Position numbers and translations under genes: made by a program
The notes under the pieces: model-generated
The model's database searches: none
Told to the model about the DNA's origin: nothing
Seen by the model: the letters and a program-made list of their open reading frames with translations, nothing else
Part shown: positions 7,905 to 17,206 of the stretch, in pieces
Numbering within the stretch: position 1 is the first letter of the stretch
Layout: every line of letters starts with the position of its first letter
Assembly (NCBI GenBank): GCA_025354985.1
Contig: JANXLU010000094.1
Location: forward strand, 1-63,593
Reading direction: 5' to 3'
DNA length: 63,593 nucleotides
Source of the DNA: Chloroflexota bacterium
Lineage (GTDB): Bacteria > Chloroflexota > Anaerolineae > J036 > Brachytrichaceae

Positions 7905-9275
7905 ATGACTGCCTCAATCCGCAATCTCCTGACCCAGACCGCCGACCGCGCCGCCACCTATTTTGAAACGCTCGATCAGCGCAGGGTGGCGCCCACGCCC
8001 GACGCGGTCGCCCGTCTCGATGAGCTGGATGAACCGCTACCCGAGGCGCCCACAAGTGCGTACGACGTGCTGGCGATGCTGGACGGGATTGGATCACCGG
8101 CAACCGTGGCCTCGGCAGGCAATCGCTATTTCGGGTTCGTAACCGGTGGATCGCTCCCGGCGGCGCTGGCCGCAAATTGGATGGCGGGTGCCTGGGATCA
8201 AAATGCCGCCTTCCGTGTGCAGTCACCCATCGCCGCCAAGATCGAAGACGTGGCCATGCGCTGGGTGTTGGATGTGCTGCGCCTGCCGGGCACGTCGGCG
8301 GTGTCATTTGCGACCGGCGCCACCATGGCAAACTTCACCGCGCTTGTCGCGGCGCGCCACGCCGTGCTCGCGCAGGTCGGCTGGGACGTCGCGTCCGACG
8401 GGTTGTTTGGTGCCCCACCCATTACGGTCGTCGTGGGCGAAGAAGCGCACTCCACCTTGTTCCGGGTGCTCAGCCTACTCGGGATGGGCAACCAACGGGT
8501 GATCCGGGTGCCGGTGGATGAGCAGGGACGGATGCGCGCCGAGATGATGCCCGAGCTAAGCGGGCCAACGATCGTCTGCGCCCAGGCCGGCAATGTCAAT
8601 AGTGGCGGGGTCGATCCAATCGCCGACATCTGCGCGCGTGCGCATGCCGCGGGCGCATGGGTGCATGTGGATGGCGCCTTTGGCTTGTGGGCGAACGCTG
8701 CACCCGCGCGGTCGCATCTGACTGCAGGGGTGGACGCGGCCGATTCCTGGGCCACCGACGCGCACAAGTGGTTGAACGTGCCCTATGATTCCGGGCTGGC
8801 CATTGTGCGTGACCCGCAGTCTCTGCGCGCCGCGCTACGTTTGACCGCGGCCTATCTGCCCCAAACAGATAGTCGCGAACCGTCACAGTTCACCCCCGAG
8901 GTGTCCCGCCGTGCGCGCGGCATCGAGGTGTGGGCGGCGCTCCGATCACTGGGTCGGTCGGGTCTGGCCGACTTAATTGAGCGCAATTGCCAATTTGCGA
9001 CCATGTTTGCCGACGGGCTGCGCGCAGCGGGGGCGACCGTGTTAAACGACGTCGTGCTAAATCAGGTGGTGGTGACCTTTGGCGACGCGGAAACTACCCG
9101 GCGTGTGATGACCGCGATCCAGCAGGATGGCACATGCTGGTGCGGCCCCACTATTTGGCGCGGTCAGACTGCCGTGCGCATCAGCGTATCTTCATGGGCC
9201 ACCACCGAGCCTGACGTGGAGCAGAGCCTTGCCGCAATCGTGCGCGTGGCGCGCGAGGTCAGATCGTATGCTTGA
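7905..9275 (+). CDS. Pyridoxal-phosphate-dependent decarboxylase family protein
   Basis: 456 residues from ATG 7905 (MTASIRN); an upstream in-frame TTG at 7848 would add 19 poorly structured residues. This is a group II decarboxylase-type fold (glutamate, aromatic amino acid or tyrosine decarboxylase relatives). TGATMANFTAL is the cofactor-phosphate region, VHVDGAFG holds the Asp that contacts the pyridinium, and TDAHKWLNVPYD gives the Schiff-base Lys288. Bacterial proteins of this subtype are often of unknown substrate and may act as decarboxylases or lyases. It stands alone between the toxin modules and a convergent aldo/keto reductase, so context does not set the substrate. Confidence 0.88.
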   Translation: MTASIRNLLTQTADRAATYFETLDQRRVAPTPDAVARLDELDEPLPEAPTSAYDVLAMLDGIGSPATVASAGNRYFGFVTGGSLPAALAANWMAGAWDQNAAFRVQSPIAAKIEDVAMRWVLDVLRLPGTSAVSFATGATMANFTALVAARHAVLAQVGWDVASDGLFGAPPITVVVGEEAHSTLFRVLSLLGMGNQRVIRVPVDEQGRMRAEMMPELSGPTIVCAQAGNVNSGGVDPIADICARAHAAGAWVHVDGAFGLWANAAPARSHLTAGVDAADSWATDAHKWLNVPYDSGLAIVRDPQSLRAALRLTAAYLPQTDSREPSQFTPEVSRRARGIEVWAALRSLGRSGLADLIERNCQFATMFADGLRAAGATVLNDVVLNQVVVTFGDAETTRRVMTAIQQDGTCWCGPTIWRGQTAVRISVSSWATTEPDVEQSLAAIVRVAREVRSYA

Positions 9276-9328
9276 GCCAAGTGCGCAGCATAGTGCATTC
9301 CGCGCAGACGGACGCCCGTCGCCAATCT

Positions 9329-10156
9329 TTAGTGCCCGGATTTGTCGGCGTCCACACGTGGCTCCGCACCGGTATCAAGCTGTGAAATTTCGGCGACCTC
9401 GGCCGGCGTCAACGAGAAATCAAAAATATCCAGGTTCTGCTTGATCCGCTCCGAGTTCGAGGAGCGGGGGATCGCCGCCAACCCAAGCTCGATATTCCAG
9501 CGCAGCACAACCTGTCCGGGCGACTTGCCATACTTCGCACCAATCCGCTTGAGTGTTGCGTCGTCCAGCATTCCCTTGCCGGCGCCCAGCGGACTCCAAG
9601 CCACAGTAACGATATTGTGTGCACGGTCTGCCGCCACGTGATCTTCGCGGGTAATGCGCGGGCTCAGCTGAATCTGGTTTGCCACGGGATGAATCCGTGC
9701 CGAGGCCCGCAAGCGCTCAAGATGCGCGGGCTTGAAATTGGATACACCGATTGAGCGCACCTTGCCCGAATCAACGAGCTTCTCAAACGTCTTCCAAGTG
9801 GCCACGTATTGATCACGCTGCGGCAGCGGCCAATGAATAAGCAACAGGTCGACATAACCGAGCCCTAGCTGACGCAGACATTCGTCCAGACCGGCAATCG
9901 CCCGGTCATTACCTTGAAATTCACCATCCAGCTTGGTCGTGACAAACAGCCGCTCGCGGGCAACCCCGCTATCGCGGATGCCCTTGCCAACTCCGCGCTG
10001 GTTTCCGTAGCGAAAGGCGGTGTCTATGTGCCGGTAGCCGGCGTTGATCGCCGTCACCAGCACGGGCACGATCGCCTCATCATTCAGCGTAGCGGTGCCC
10101 AGGCCAATCTGAGGCATGTCAAAACCGTTGTTCAATCGGAGATTTGGAATCGTCAT
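9329..10156 (-). CDS. Aldo/keto reductase (2,5-diketogluconate reductase type)
   Basis: 275 residues from the ATG at 10156 (MTIPNLRLNNG); the frame extends further upstream but those residues are outside the fold. The catalytic tetrad is visible: Asp in HIDTA, Tyr in FRYGNQ, Lys in VTTKL, and His in LLIHWPLP. The NADPH-phosphate loop near IPRSSNSERIKQN is also conserved. Such enzymes reduce aldehydes and ketones with NADPH in the cytosol. It converges with the PLP enzyme and is followed on its own strand by no close partner; the MBL hydrolase gene upstream (10255-11100) is co-oriented and 98 bases away. Substrate unknown. Confidence 0.92.
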   Translation of the reverse strand: MTIPNLRLNNGFDMPQIGLGTATLNDEAIVPVLVTAINAGYRHIDTAFRYGNQRGVGKGIRDSGVARERLFVTTKLDGEFQGNDRAIAGLDECLRQLGLGYVDLLLIHWPLPQRDQYVATWKTFEKLVDSGKVRSIGVSNFKPAHLERLRASARIHPVANQIQLSPRITREDHVAADRAHNIVTVAWSPLGAGKGMLDDATLKRIGAKYGKSPGQVVLRWNIELGLAAIPRSSNSERIKQNLDIFDFSLTPAEVAEISQLDTGAEPRVDADKSGH

Positions 10157-10254
10157 ACGTGTCGCCTTATTGTCCATGCATTCTTGTGGCATCATCGCGG
10201 TTTCACACATGTGAATGATGGAGGTGCTGATGTTAATCCATAGCCGCTAAACCA

Positions 10255-11100
10255 TCAATCGGCAGTGTAAGTCACACCCAAATCGTGCAACTCACTCCAA
10301 ATTGATATTTGATCCAGCGGTCCAAATGTGGCGGCACTATCAAATCGATACTGTGGCTCGTGCGAAAGCGTGGCGCGGACGGTTGCCAGCAGCGACTTAA
10401 ATCGGCGCTCCGGAGTCTTGCCCACTGCGGCGCGCACTGCAGCAGCGATCGCCTCGGACGCTGTCAGACTGTCTCCAATAAATCGGCGAATGTTGTCGCC
10501 TCCACGCTGGATCATGTTCGGCGTACCAGACCAGCCAAACGCATGACCGAGAATCAAAATCTGCGCGTCCAACTGCAGGAGGCGGCTCAGGCTGGCGCGG
10601 TAAGCCATGCCCGAACTGAAATAAAGCGGCAGACGCTCGCCACCACCCCAACCCTGTATCGCATCCGATGCGATCAGCAAACCATCAGCGGCGTTATAGA
10701 AGCAGGCCATACCGGCTGAGTGACCGGGCGCGGCAACCAATTCAAATTCCAGTCCTGCGCCAAGATCAATGCGATCACCGTCTGCCAGGCAGCGATCGGC
10801 AATGGGGTGAAGCTTGTCGAAATCCGCGGGATGGATGTAGACCTGCGCCTTACTTGCCAAAACCAGCGCCGGGTTGCCCTCGATGTGATCCCAGTGACCG
10901 TGGGTGTTGACAATAAGCTCCAAGTCGGCGAGCGTGCAACCCATGTGGGTTAGGGCGGGCTCCAGGCACTTGGGCATAAGCCCGGCCACACCAGTGTCGA
11001 AGATGGCGAGGCGGGTCCCATGGGCCAGGGTGACCGACACGAAATCACACATGACCATGACGACGTTTTTGGTAATGGGGACGAAGTTCGTTTCAGACAT
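10255..11100 (-). CDS. MBL-fold metallo-hydrolase
   Basis: 281 residues from ATG 11100 (MSETNFVPI). The metallo-beta-lactamase signature NTHGHWDHIEGNP gives the HxHxDH dinuclear metal site; PGHSAG supplies the next His, SDAIQGW the bridging Asp, and ILGHAF the last His. The fold covers many hydrolases (lactonases, glyoxalase II-like enzymes, cyclic-nucleotide esterases). The size and the ALTHMGCTLADLELIVNTH region resemble quorum-quenching-type or general hydrolases, but substrate cannot be assigned. It is co-directional with the aldo/keto reductase downstream. The 175 bases to the divergent membrane glycosyltransferase gene (11101-11275) contain no feature I can name beyond room for two promoters. 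Confidence 0.9.
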   Translation of the reverse strand: MSETNFVPITKNVVMVMCDFVSVTLAHGTRLAIFDTGVAGLMPKCLEPALTHMGCTLADLELIVNTHGHWDHIEGNPALVLASKAQVYIHPADFDKLHPIADRCLADGDRIDLGAGLEFELVAAPGHSAGMACFYNAADGLLIASDAIQGWGGGERLPLYFSSGMAYRASLSRLLQLDAQILILGHAFGWSGTPNMIQRGGDNIRRFIGDSLTASEAIAAAVRAAVGKTPERRFKSLLATVRATLSHEPQYRFDSAATFGPLDQISIWSELHDLGVTYTAD

Positions 11101-11275
11101 ATGGATGATTAGAACACGAAGGGCATCTGCGAAGGTGTGATGGATCGCCACGCGAACGGCGTGATCACGTGGTGTGCGCCGTGCTGGCCATACAACAGGA
11201 TCCTGACGAAAAACTGTGCCGTCGGGCGCGCAAGGTGATGGCGCAATTCCGCAGGACGGGTAACATCAATGTGTT

Positions 11276-13399
11276 GTGATCGTGGGCTATCGTCACCCAA
11301 CTGCGCTGAGTCACCTTGACCGCGCGCCACGCGCCGGTGCAACCCGGCTTTGGACCGCGCTAATTGTGTTGGCCGCCTTTGCCTTTCGCGTGGCCTGGGT
11401 CCAAGCCCTGCCCTATGACTATGACCGCAGCTATTCACCCGGGATTGGTCTGAGCATTCTGAACCAGGTTCAAACGGGCATGACCCTGATCGGGATGCTC
11501 CACAGCGAGTCGTCAAATTCCGGGCTCACCAACCCGGCCCTCCCAAACTACGTCTTCGCGCTGGTTGAGATTTTTGACCAGAGCCCGTATGTGGTCACAC
11601 TGCTGTCGGCCATGCTGGGTGTGCTGGTCCCGGTCTTCACGGTCAATCTTGGAACACGGCTACTTGGCGCGCGTGTTGGTCTTATCGCGATGATGCTCGC
11701 CGCCGGATCAGCCTGGTCGGCGTTTTTTGCCCGGGGGGCGTGGTATACCGCCTTCTTCGAGCTGGCCATCATCCTGCCAGTGTGGTTGCTGGTGAATGCC
11801 CTGCAATCAAAAAAGCCCGTACGACTGTCGCTCCCGATCATCGCCGCGGCCGTAATGGCAAATTTCTACCTCGTGGCCTTTGCGGTCGCCACACAGTTTG
11901 GCGCGGTGGTGCTGCTCGTGCGTGCACGTTTGCAAAACCTGCCACGCACCTTGGTTCTGTTCGCCCTGGCTTGGTTTATCAGCGTGTTGTGCCTCGCCGC
12001 GGTAGTCGCGGCCAACCGCAGCACAAACATCCGCACCGCCGGCTTTGAGTTGGTATATGGCAACCCGACCGACGAGCAAAAGAAGGACCTTACCAAACCC
12101 CGATTAAACCTGTTTACGCTGGAGCGGCTGAGCGATTTGGTCGGGGGCTATTTTGACGAGGTCACGCCAGGCTGGATGTTTCCCAGCTTCACCGCCGGTG
12201 CAAGCCCCGAGATTCGCGCCATTCGCCCCGCCTGGACCGCAGAGTGGTTAACGGCCAACCGCACCCGATCCACCGTGATTAATCTGGCCGGTCTGCTCGG
12301 GCTGCTCATCTGGGTGTGGCACGCGCGTTCGCGGCTTATCATGCGCGTGCTCGTGATCTTCGCGCTCATCCCGGTGCTCGAGCAAATCATTGTCACCTCG
12401 CTGCTTCCAACTTTCCCGGCCAACCATCAAAACATGTTCCTAGCCGCGCCCATGATCTACCTGATCCCCGCGCTCGGTGTGGATGGCTTCCTTCGGGGCT
12501 GCAGCTGGTTGGGTTCGCGGCTCGGCTTGCAAGCCGCGGCGGCAGGCGCCCGAGTAATTGCCTGCGCGGTCGGGGCGCTTGTCATTCTTGCCATCCCGTT
12601 TGTTGGTTGGGCGGGCGAGGCCAATGTATTACTGCATCCGCCGGGCACGCCACAGATCACCGACATGCCTTTGCTCTGGCAGACGCGTCTGAGCGAAGCG
12701 ATTCGCGCCACCTGCAGCGTGCTCGACAGCCCGGAGAATCCATTTGAGCTCTCCCGCTTAAAACAACAATACTGGTACTACACCCTGATGCACTCGGCCC
12801 GCACAGTGCGCGCGGCATCGGATATCCATGTGGGTGCTTCAGATGGCTGGCAGGTTGGCGGCGTCGGGGGGGATTGCGCGGTGCGCCTCGCGGATGAAAG
12901 TGCACCGCCCTATTCCGAACGCGTCCCAATCACGGCAAGCGAGATCGCCGGTCGGCTGAGTTTGTTTCGTGCAGTTGCCCTACCCGCGATCACGGGCTCC
13001 GTCACCACGAATAACCTGGGTTGGCGCCTGCTCACCACCGATCTGCCGGCTCGCCTGCATCCAGGCGACCTGTTGGTCGTACAGCAACGCTGGCTTGTCG
13101 AGCGCATTGCGTCCGATTCGACGGACGATGCGCGCTACGATACATTTATCAAGTTACTTGGGCCGGATGGCCGGACCGCGGCGCAGGCGGATGCATCTTC
13201 GGTGCGACTGGCGACTTGGATGCCGGGCGAACAACTTCAAACCGCGACGCGCCTCGTCCTCCCCGCCGATCTTAAACCCGGCGCCTATCGAATCGAGCTG
13301 ACGCACTATGACCGCAACCAAAAGAAGAACGCAGTGTTTACCGTTGCCGGCAACCCGGCTTCAAATGTCAGCCTGTTCTACGAGCTTGCGGTCGAGTAG
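11276..13399 (+). CDS. Multi-pass membrane glycosyltransferase-like protein (GT-C/GT39 type)
   Basis: 707 residues from GTG 11276. About ten hydrophobic segments fill residues 25-450, followed by a soluble C-terminal domain (about 460-707) rich in beta-type sequence. The N-terminal loop after the first membrane helix holds acidic residues (LPYDYDRSY) as expected for a GT-C enzyme using a lipid-linked sugar donor. The block LLSAMLGVLVPVFTVNLGTR and the following GARVGLIAMML match ArnT/PMT-like proteins of Chloroflexota. It probably adds a sugar to a lipid or protein on the outer face of the membrane. No neighbouring glycan gene supports a specific role. Substrate and donor unknown. Confidence 0.7.
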   Translation: MIVGYRHPTALSHLDRAPRAGATRLWTALIVLAAFAFRVAWVQALPYDYDRSYSPGIGLSILNQVQTGMTLIGMLHSESSNSGLTNPALPNYVFALVEIFDQSPYVVTLLSAMLGVLVPVFTVNLGTRLLGARVGLIAMMLAAGSAWSAFFARGAWYTAFFELAIILPVWLLVNALQSKKPVRLSLPIIAAAVMANFYLVAFAVATQFGAVVLLVRARLQNLPRTLVLFALAWFISVLCLAAVVAANRSTNIRTAGFELVYGNPTDEQKKDLTKPRLNLFTLERLSDLVGGYFDEVTPGWMFPSFTAGASPEIRAIRPAWTAEWLTANRTRSTVINLAGLLGLLIWVWHARSRLIMRVLVIFALIPVLEQIIVTSLLPTFPANHQNMFLAAPMIYLIPALGVDGFLRGCSWLGSRLGLQAAAAGARVIACAVGALVILAIPFVGWAGEANVLLHPPGTPQITDMPLLWQTRLSEAIRATCSVLDSPENPFELSRLKQQYWYYTLMHSARTVRAASDIHVGASDGWQVGGVGGDCAVRLADESAPPYSERVPITASEIAGRLSLFRAVALPAITGSVTTNNLGWRLLTTDLPARLHPGDLLVVQQRWLVERIASDSTDDARYDTFIKLLGPDGRTAAQADASSVRLATWMPGEQLQTATRLVLPADLKPGAYRIELTHYDRNQKKNAVFTVAGNPASNVSLFYELAVE

Positions 13400-13436
13400 G
13401 CGGGCACACGCCATGGGGTCCTGTTACCAGGGTCGC

Positions 13437-13570
13437 TTCGGCTCCGCTCAGCGACCGCCGACGTGCCGGGCTCCAGGTAACGTGTCTTAAACACGTACGA
13501 CGATTAACCTGCATGTTTCGCTGTCGTATGCCGTGCGCCAGCGCCGCCGCGCTGCCTGAGCGGAGCCGAA
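13437..13570. repeat. 15-bp inverted repeat in a gene-free gap
   Basis: TTCGGCTCCGCTCAG (13437-13451) and its exact reverse complement CTGAGCGGAGCCGAA (13556-13570) enclose about 104 bases between two convergent genes. GTTACC (13423-13428) and GGTAAC (13475-13480) form a second, shorter pair, and CGTGT/ACACG (13481-13495) a small hairpin. It may be a remnant of a small mobile sequence or an intergenic repeat, or may act in bidirectional termination; there is no coding content. Confidence 0.5.
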
Positions 13571-13624
13571 CGCAGCCTGATATGAAGCGCTACAAGGTGA
13601 CGCATTCAATCTTATGATCCCCCA

Positions 13625-15301
13625 TCACCAACCAACCGCGCAGCCATCCGCGCGCGGGTCACTCCCGGCGCACAATACCGCGTTGTCCTTGTTACGCATG
13701 ATGATCTGCCCGCGCCCAAACACGGACCTGGACGCGACGCTCACGGGCATGACATTGTGCCCCATCCCGGCGAGCTTGGCGGCAACGTCAAAGCCGATGC
13801 CATCCTCAATAGCGACCCGGCTATCCGGCGTCCCGTCGTCCAGCGAGACCCGCGGTCGATCCAGCGCGGACTGCGGATCAAGCGCATCATCAATCAAATT
13901 GATGACGACCTGCACATGACCTTGCGGTTGCATAAACCCACCCATGACACCAAATGGCCCGACCAACTCATGCATCGGCAGCGGCGCATTTGCGCCCTTG
14001 CGTGACCGCGGCCCGGGCGGCGTCATATCCCTGGTCAGCATGGCCGGGATGATCGTGTGATATGGTCGTTTACCCGGTGCCAGGGCATTCGGGTGTTCGC
14101 GGTTCAGGCTGAAGTTGTGACCCCGGTTCTGCAAAGCAAAGCCGGTTCCGCCCGGAACGATCCCGGTCCCAAAGCCCATATAGTTGCTGTTGATAAAGCT
14201 TGCGGCGTTGCCTTCGCCATCCACCACGCAAAAATATACGGTATCGGTCCCGGCAATCGGGCGCCCGGCTTTTTGATCCGCATTGGCCTTGGTGCGATGA
14301 ATAAGCTTGCGCCGCGCGGTGGCATACGTTTTGCTCAGCAGCGCCTCCAGCGGGGCCGGGTTGGTCGCCGGGTCGGCGATAAACCAGCGCGCATCGGCAA
14401 AGGCCAATCGCAAAGCCTCGATCACCAGATGCAGCCGCTCCGCCGAGAGCGCGCCTCCATCCAGATCGAATCCTTCCAAAATGTTTAGGGCAATCAGCGC
14501 AGTCAAGCCCTGGCCATTTGGTGGGCATTCCCACACCCGCACGCCCCGATACGTGGTGCTGATCGCCGGCTCATCCGTAACCCGATGCGCCGCCAGATCG
14601 GCCAGGGTCATCACCCCGCCAAACTTTTGAACCGCCGCCACAATCTTTTTGGCGATCTCCCCGGTGTAAAAAGCCTCCGCGCCTCCTTCGGCCACCACGC
14701 GAAAGGTCCGTGCCAAGCCCGGGTTCTTAAAACGATCCCCGGCATATGGTGCGCGACCACCGATGGTCAGCTCGTCACCGCGCTGCTTCAACCCCAGTTG
14801 GCGTTCGGCGCCAAGTTGCCACGCGGCGCTCGTCAATGGCGCCACGGGGAATCCCTCCTCAGCCAGTTGAATGGCTGGCGCAAGCACATCCGCAAAGCTC
14901 ATCCGGCCGTGCCGCTTCAGCGTTTCCGACCAACCCGAGCACGCCCCGGGCACCGTCACGCAGTGCGCATGAAAAGGATCTGATATCGCATCACCAGTGC
15001 GCAAGCCATCCCGCTCGACGCGTTCAATCGTAATATCGGCCGGCGCGCGACCGCTCCCATTTAGCGCGCTCACCTGCATGGTTCGCGCGTCGTAATACAA
15101 CAGAAACATGTCTCCACCGATCCCGGTGCTCCCGGGCTCGGTCAGGTTGAGCACCGCCGCCGCGGCAACCGCGGCATCAGCGGCCGTACCGCCCTTCTGC
15201 AATATGGATAGCCCGGCTTGGGATGCCAGCGGCTGGCTTGTGGACACCATGCCGTGGGTGGCATAGACCGGGCTGCGACGGGAGTTGAATAAGAGGCTCA
15301 T
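13625..15301 (-). CDS. ggt: Gamma-glutamyltransferase
   Basis: 558 residues. It is an Ntn-hydrolase synthesised as a precursor that cleaves itself. The N-terminal part has HGMVSTSQPLASQAGLSIL and GGTAADAAVAAAAVLNLTEP; TGIGGDMFLLYY is the conserved following block. The nucleophile Thr, which becomes the N-terminus of the small subunit, is in GTDTVYFCVVD; downstream GTGIVPGGTGFALQNRG lines the substrate pocket. It transfers or hydrolyses gamma-glutamyl groups of glutathione-like compounds. I see no clear Sec signal peptide, so it may be cytoplasmic, as in several ywrD/ggt paralogues. It is divergent from the GH4 gene, 32 bases away. Confidence 0.93.
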   Translation of the reverse strand: MSLLFNSRRSPVYATHGMVSTSQPLASQAGLSILQKGGTAADAAVAAAAVLNLTEPGSTGIGGDMFLLYYDARTMQVSALNGSGRAPADITIERVERDGLRTGDAISDPFHAHCVTVPGACSGWSETLKRHGRMSFADVLAPAIQLAEEGFPVAPLTSAAWQLGAERQLGLKQRGDELTIGGRAPYAGDRFKNPGLARTFRVVAEGGAEAFYTGEIAKKIVAAVQKFGGVMTLADLAAHRVTDEPAISTTYRGVRVWECPPNGQGLTALIALNILEGFDLDGGALSAERLHLVIEALRLAFADARWFIADPATNPAPLEALLSKTYATARRKLIHRTKANADQKAGRPIAGTDTVYFCVVDGEGNAASFINSNYMGFGTGIVPGGTGFALQNRGHNFSLNREHPNALAPGKRPYHTIIPAMLTRDMTPPGPRSRKGANAPLPMHELVGPFGVMGGFMQPQGHVQVVINLIDDALDPQSALDRPRVSLDDGTPDSRVAIEDGIGFDVAAKLAGMGHNVMPVSVASRSVFGRGQIIMRNKDNAVLCAGSDPRADGCAVGW

Positions 15302-15333
15302 GGAATCCAGACACTATACTCGGTGTTAGCACA

Positions 15334-16626
15334 ATGAAAATCGTCATCATCGGCGCTGGCAGCGCAAGCTTTGGACCCGCTATTCTGGGCGATTTGGCGT
15401 TGCACGCCGGGCTCATTGGCGAAACCGAAATTTGGCTGGTTGATACAAACGCCGAATCGCTGGATACCATGGCACGCTTTGCAACACGCCTGTTTGGCGA
15501 AGCAGGATTGAAGTTTGCGGTGCACCAGACCGTGGACCGCACCGCTGCACTACCCGGGGCAAATTTCGTGATCGTTTCAATCGCGGTTGATCGGCTTGAA
15601 ACCTGGAAGCTCGACTGGCAGATTCCACTGCGCCATGGCGTGCGCCACGTGCTGGGCGAAAACGGCGGCCCGGGGGGGCTGAGTCACGCGTTGCGTAACA
15701 TCCCGCTGTTGCTCGGCATCGCCCACGACGTGGAGCGCCTGGCCCCAAGCGCGTTGATTCTCAACTTTACCAATCCGCTCAGTCGCTTGTGTCTTGCTTT
15801 GCATCGCCACAGCCGGGTGCGTTTTACCGGGTTGTGTCATCAGTTGGGTGAGGGCTATCGCTTGGTAAATCAGGTGCTTGGCCTGGCCGACGGGTCTGAT
15901 CAGCACGCGATTGAACAACGACTGCACTTGGTCGCGGCCGGGCTCAACCACTTTTCATTTATCCTGGATATGCGGGATCGCCAGACTGGCGCCGATCTTT
16001 ATCCGCTGTTTCGCCAGCGTCTGGCGGCCATGCCCGCCTCTTTTGAACCTATGAGTCGACGCCTGTATGACACGTTTGGTCTGTTTTGTGCCACAGGTGA
16101 TGGTCATGCGGGCGAATATGTGGGCTACGCCGCCGACACGATGGCGCTGACCGGATATGACTTTGACGCACGCGCCGAGCACAGCAGCAACCAATGGCAT
16201 TGGGTGCGTTCGGTGGCAGATGGTCAGGCGTCGCCGACCCTGAAAGCCAGCGGCGAACGTGCTGCGCCCATCATCGCCGCCATCGTGCGCGACCTAAATC
16301 AGCACGAATTAAGCGCCAATATTCCCAACCGTGGCTGCATCGAGAACATGTCGCCCGATGCCATCGTGGAGCTGCCCGCGACCGTCAACGCCACCGGGGT
16401 TCATGGCGTGCACGTGGGCGCGCTGCCGCGCGGTCTGGCCGCCATGCTCAACCAGCAAGTCGAGATTCAGGAGCTGGTGGTGGAAGCGGCCGTGCATGGT
16501 GACCGCAAAGCCGCGCTGCAGGCGTTGCTGATTGACCCGACAGTGCGCAGCTACATGCAAGCGGATCATATGTTGGACGATTTGCTCAAGGCGCACGCCG
16601 CCCACCTGCCGCAGTTTGCCACATAA
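15334..16626 (+). CDS. Family 4 glycoside hydrolase (NAD- and metal-dependent)
   Basis: 430 residues. The N-terminal Rossmann motif is GAGSASFGPAI; LNFTNPLSRL is the conserved GH4 block; the metal ligands are the Cys in GLCHQLGEGY and His in LNHFSF. GH4 enzymes (alpha-galactosidase, alpha-glucosidase, 6-phospho-glucosidases, alpha-glucuronidase) cleave by an oxidation-elimination mechanism using NAD and Mn. The GLCHQ sequence is typical of the alpha-galactosidase/alpha-glucosidase branch. The soluble protein lacks a signal peptide, so it acts on imported oligosaccharides, although no sugar transporter is nearby. The ATG lies 13 bases after a TATACT box (15315-15320). The ClbS-like gene follows immediately. 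Confidence 0.9.
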   Translation: MKIVIIGAGSASFGPAILGDLALHAGLIGETEIWLVDTNAESLDTMARFATRLFGEAGLKFAVHQTVDRTAALPGANFVIVSIAVDRLETWKLDWQIPLRHGVRHVLGENGGPGGLSHALRNIPLLLGIAHDVERLAPSALILNFTNPLSRLCLALHRHSRVRFTGLCHQLGEGYRLVNQVLGLADGSDQHAIEQRLHLVAAGLNHFSFILDMRDRQTGADLYPLFRQRLAAMPASFEPMSRRLYDTFGLFCATGDGHAGEYVGYAADTMALTGYDFDARAEHSSNQWHWVRSVADGQASPTLKASGERAAPIIAAIVRDLNQHELSANIPNRGCIENMSPDAIVELPATVNATGVHGVHVGALPRGLAAMLNQQVEIQELVVEAAVHGDRKAALQALLIDPTVRSYMQADHMLDDLLKAHAAHLPQFAT

Positions 16627-16627
16627 T

Positions 16628-17152
16628 ATGAACCCATCGATCACCACCAAAACTCAGCTGCTGTCTGCGATTCACGCCGAGCGCGCCAAGCTTGAGAAAC
16701 TGATCCAGCCACTCACGCCGGATCAGTTTGAACTGACCGAGTCTATGACACCGGATGCATGGACCATCAAAGACATGCTGGCCCACCTTGCCGTGTGGTC
16801 TTCGCGCGCCATCACCCTGCTCTTTGAGGTTGAGCACGGCGCCAAGCCCACGTTTCCAAAATCGTCGCCGGATGGCGGCTACGATGCCGTCAACCATGCG
16901 GACTGGCTGGAGCAGCGGGAACGCCCCCTTGATCGCATTCTGGCCGATTTTCACGGCACACATCTGCAACTTATCAAACGACTGGACAATTGGCGTGACG
17001 AGACGCAATTGTTCGATATCAAGATATTCAATATCCGGGGCACGTCCCTGGCAAGCTTTGTATGGGGAGACAGCGGCGAACACGACGCAGAGCATGCAGG
17101 AGTGATTGCCGGGATTATTGCAAAACGCGACTCTCTCACGGGTGCATCCTGA
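16628..17152 (+). CDS. ClbS/DfsB family four-helix-bundle protein (DinB-like)
   Basis: 174 residues from ATG 16628, just after the GH4 stop. Four amphipathic helices with TPDAWTIKDMLAHLAVWSSR match the DinB/ClbS fold; the trailing GDSGEHDAEHAGVI contains the family's late His residues. ClbS protects Escherichia coli from colibactin by opening its cyclopropane, and most homologues are of unknown function. The one- or two-base spacing to GH4 suggests co-transcription, but no shared pathway is obvious. A role as a metal-dependent small-molecule transferase or hydrolase is possible. Confidence 0.8.
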   Translation: MNPSITTKTQLLSAIHAERAKLEKLIQPLTPDQFELTESMTPDAWTIKDMLAHLAVWSSRAITLLFEVEHGAKPTFPKSSPDGGYDAVNHADWLEQRERPLDRILADFHGTHLQLIKRLDNWRDETQLFDIKIFNIRGTSLASFVWGDSGEHDAEHAGVIAGIIAKRDSLTGAS

Positions 17153-17206
17153 CCCGGCTTACCATAAGTTGGCGCCTTAGGAAGCGCCGAGCGCCAATTT
17201 GAAGAC

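Noticed and set aside
13614-13919. Open frame on the + strand over the end of the gamma-glutamyltransferase gene
   Set aside because: It lies fully over the strongly conserved ggt gene on the other strand and shows no motif; a shadow frame.
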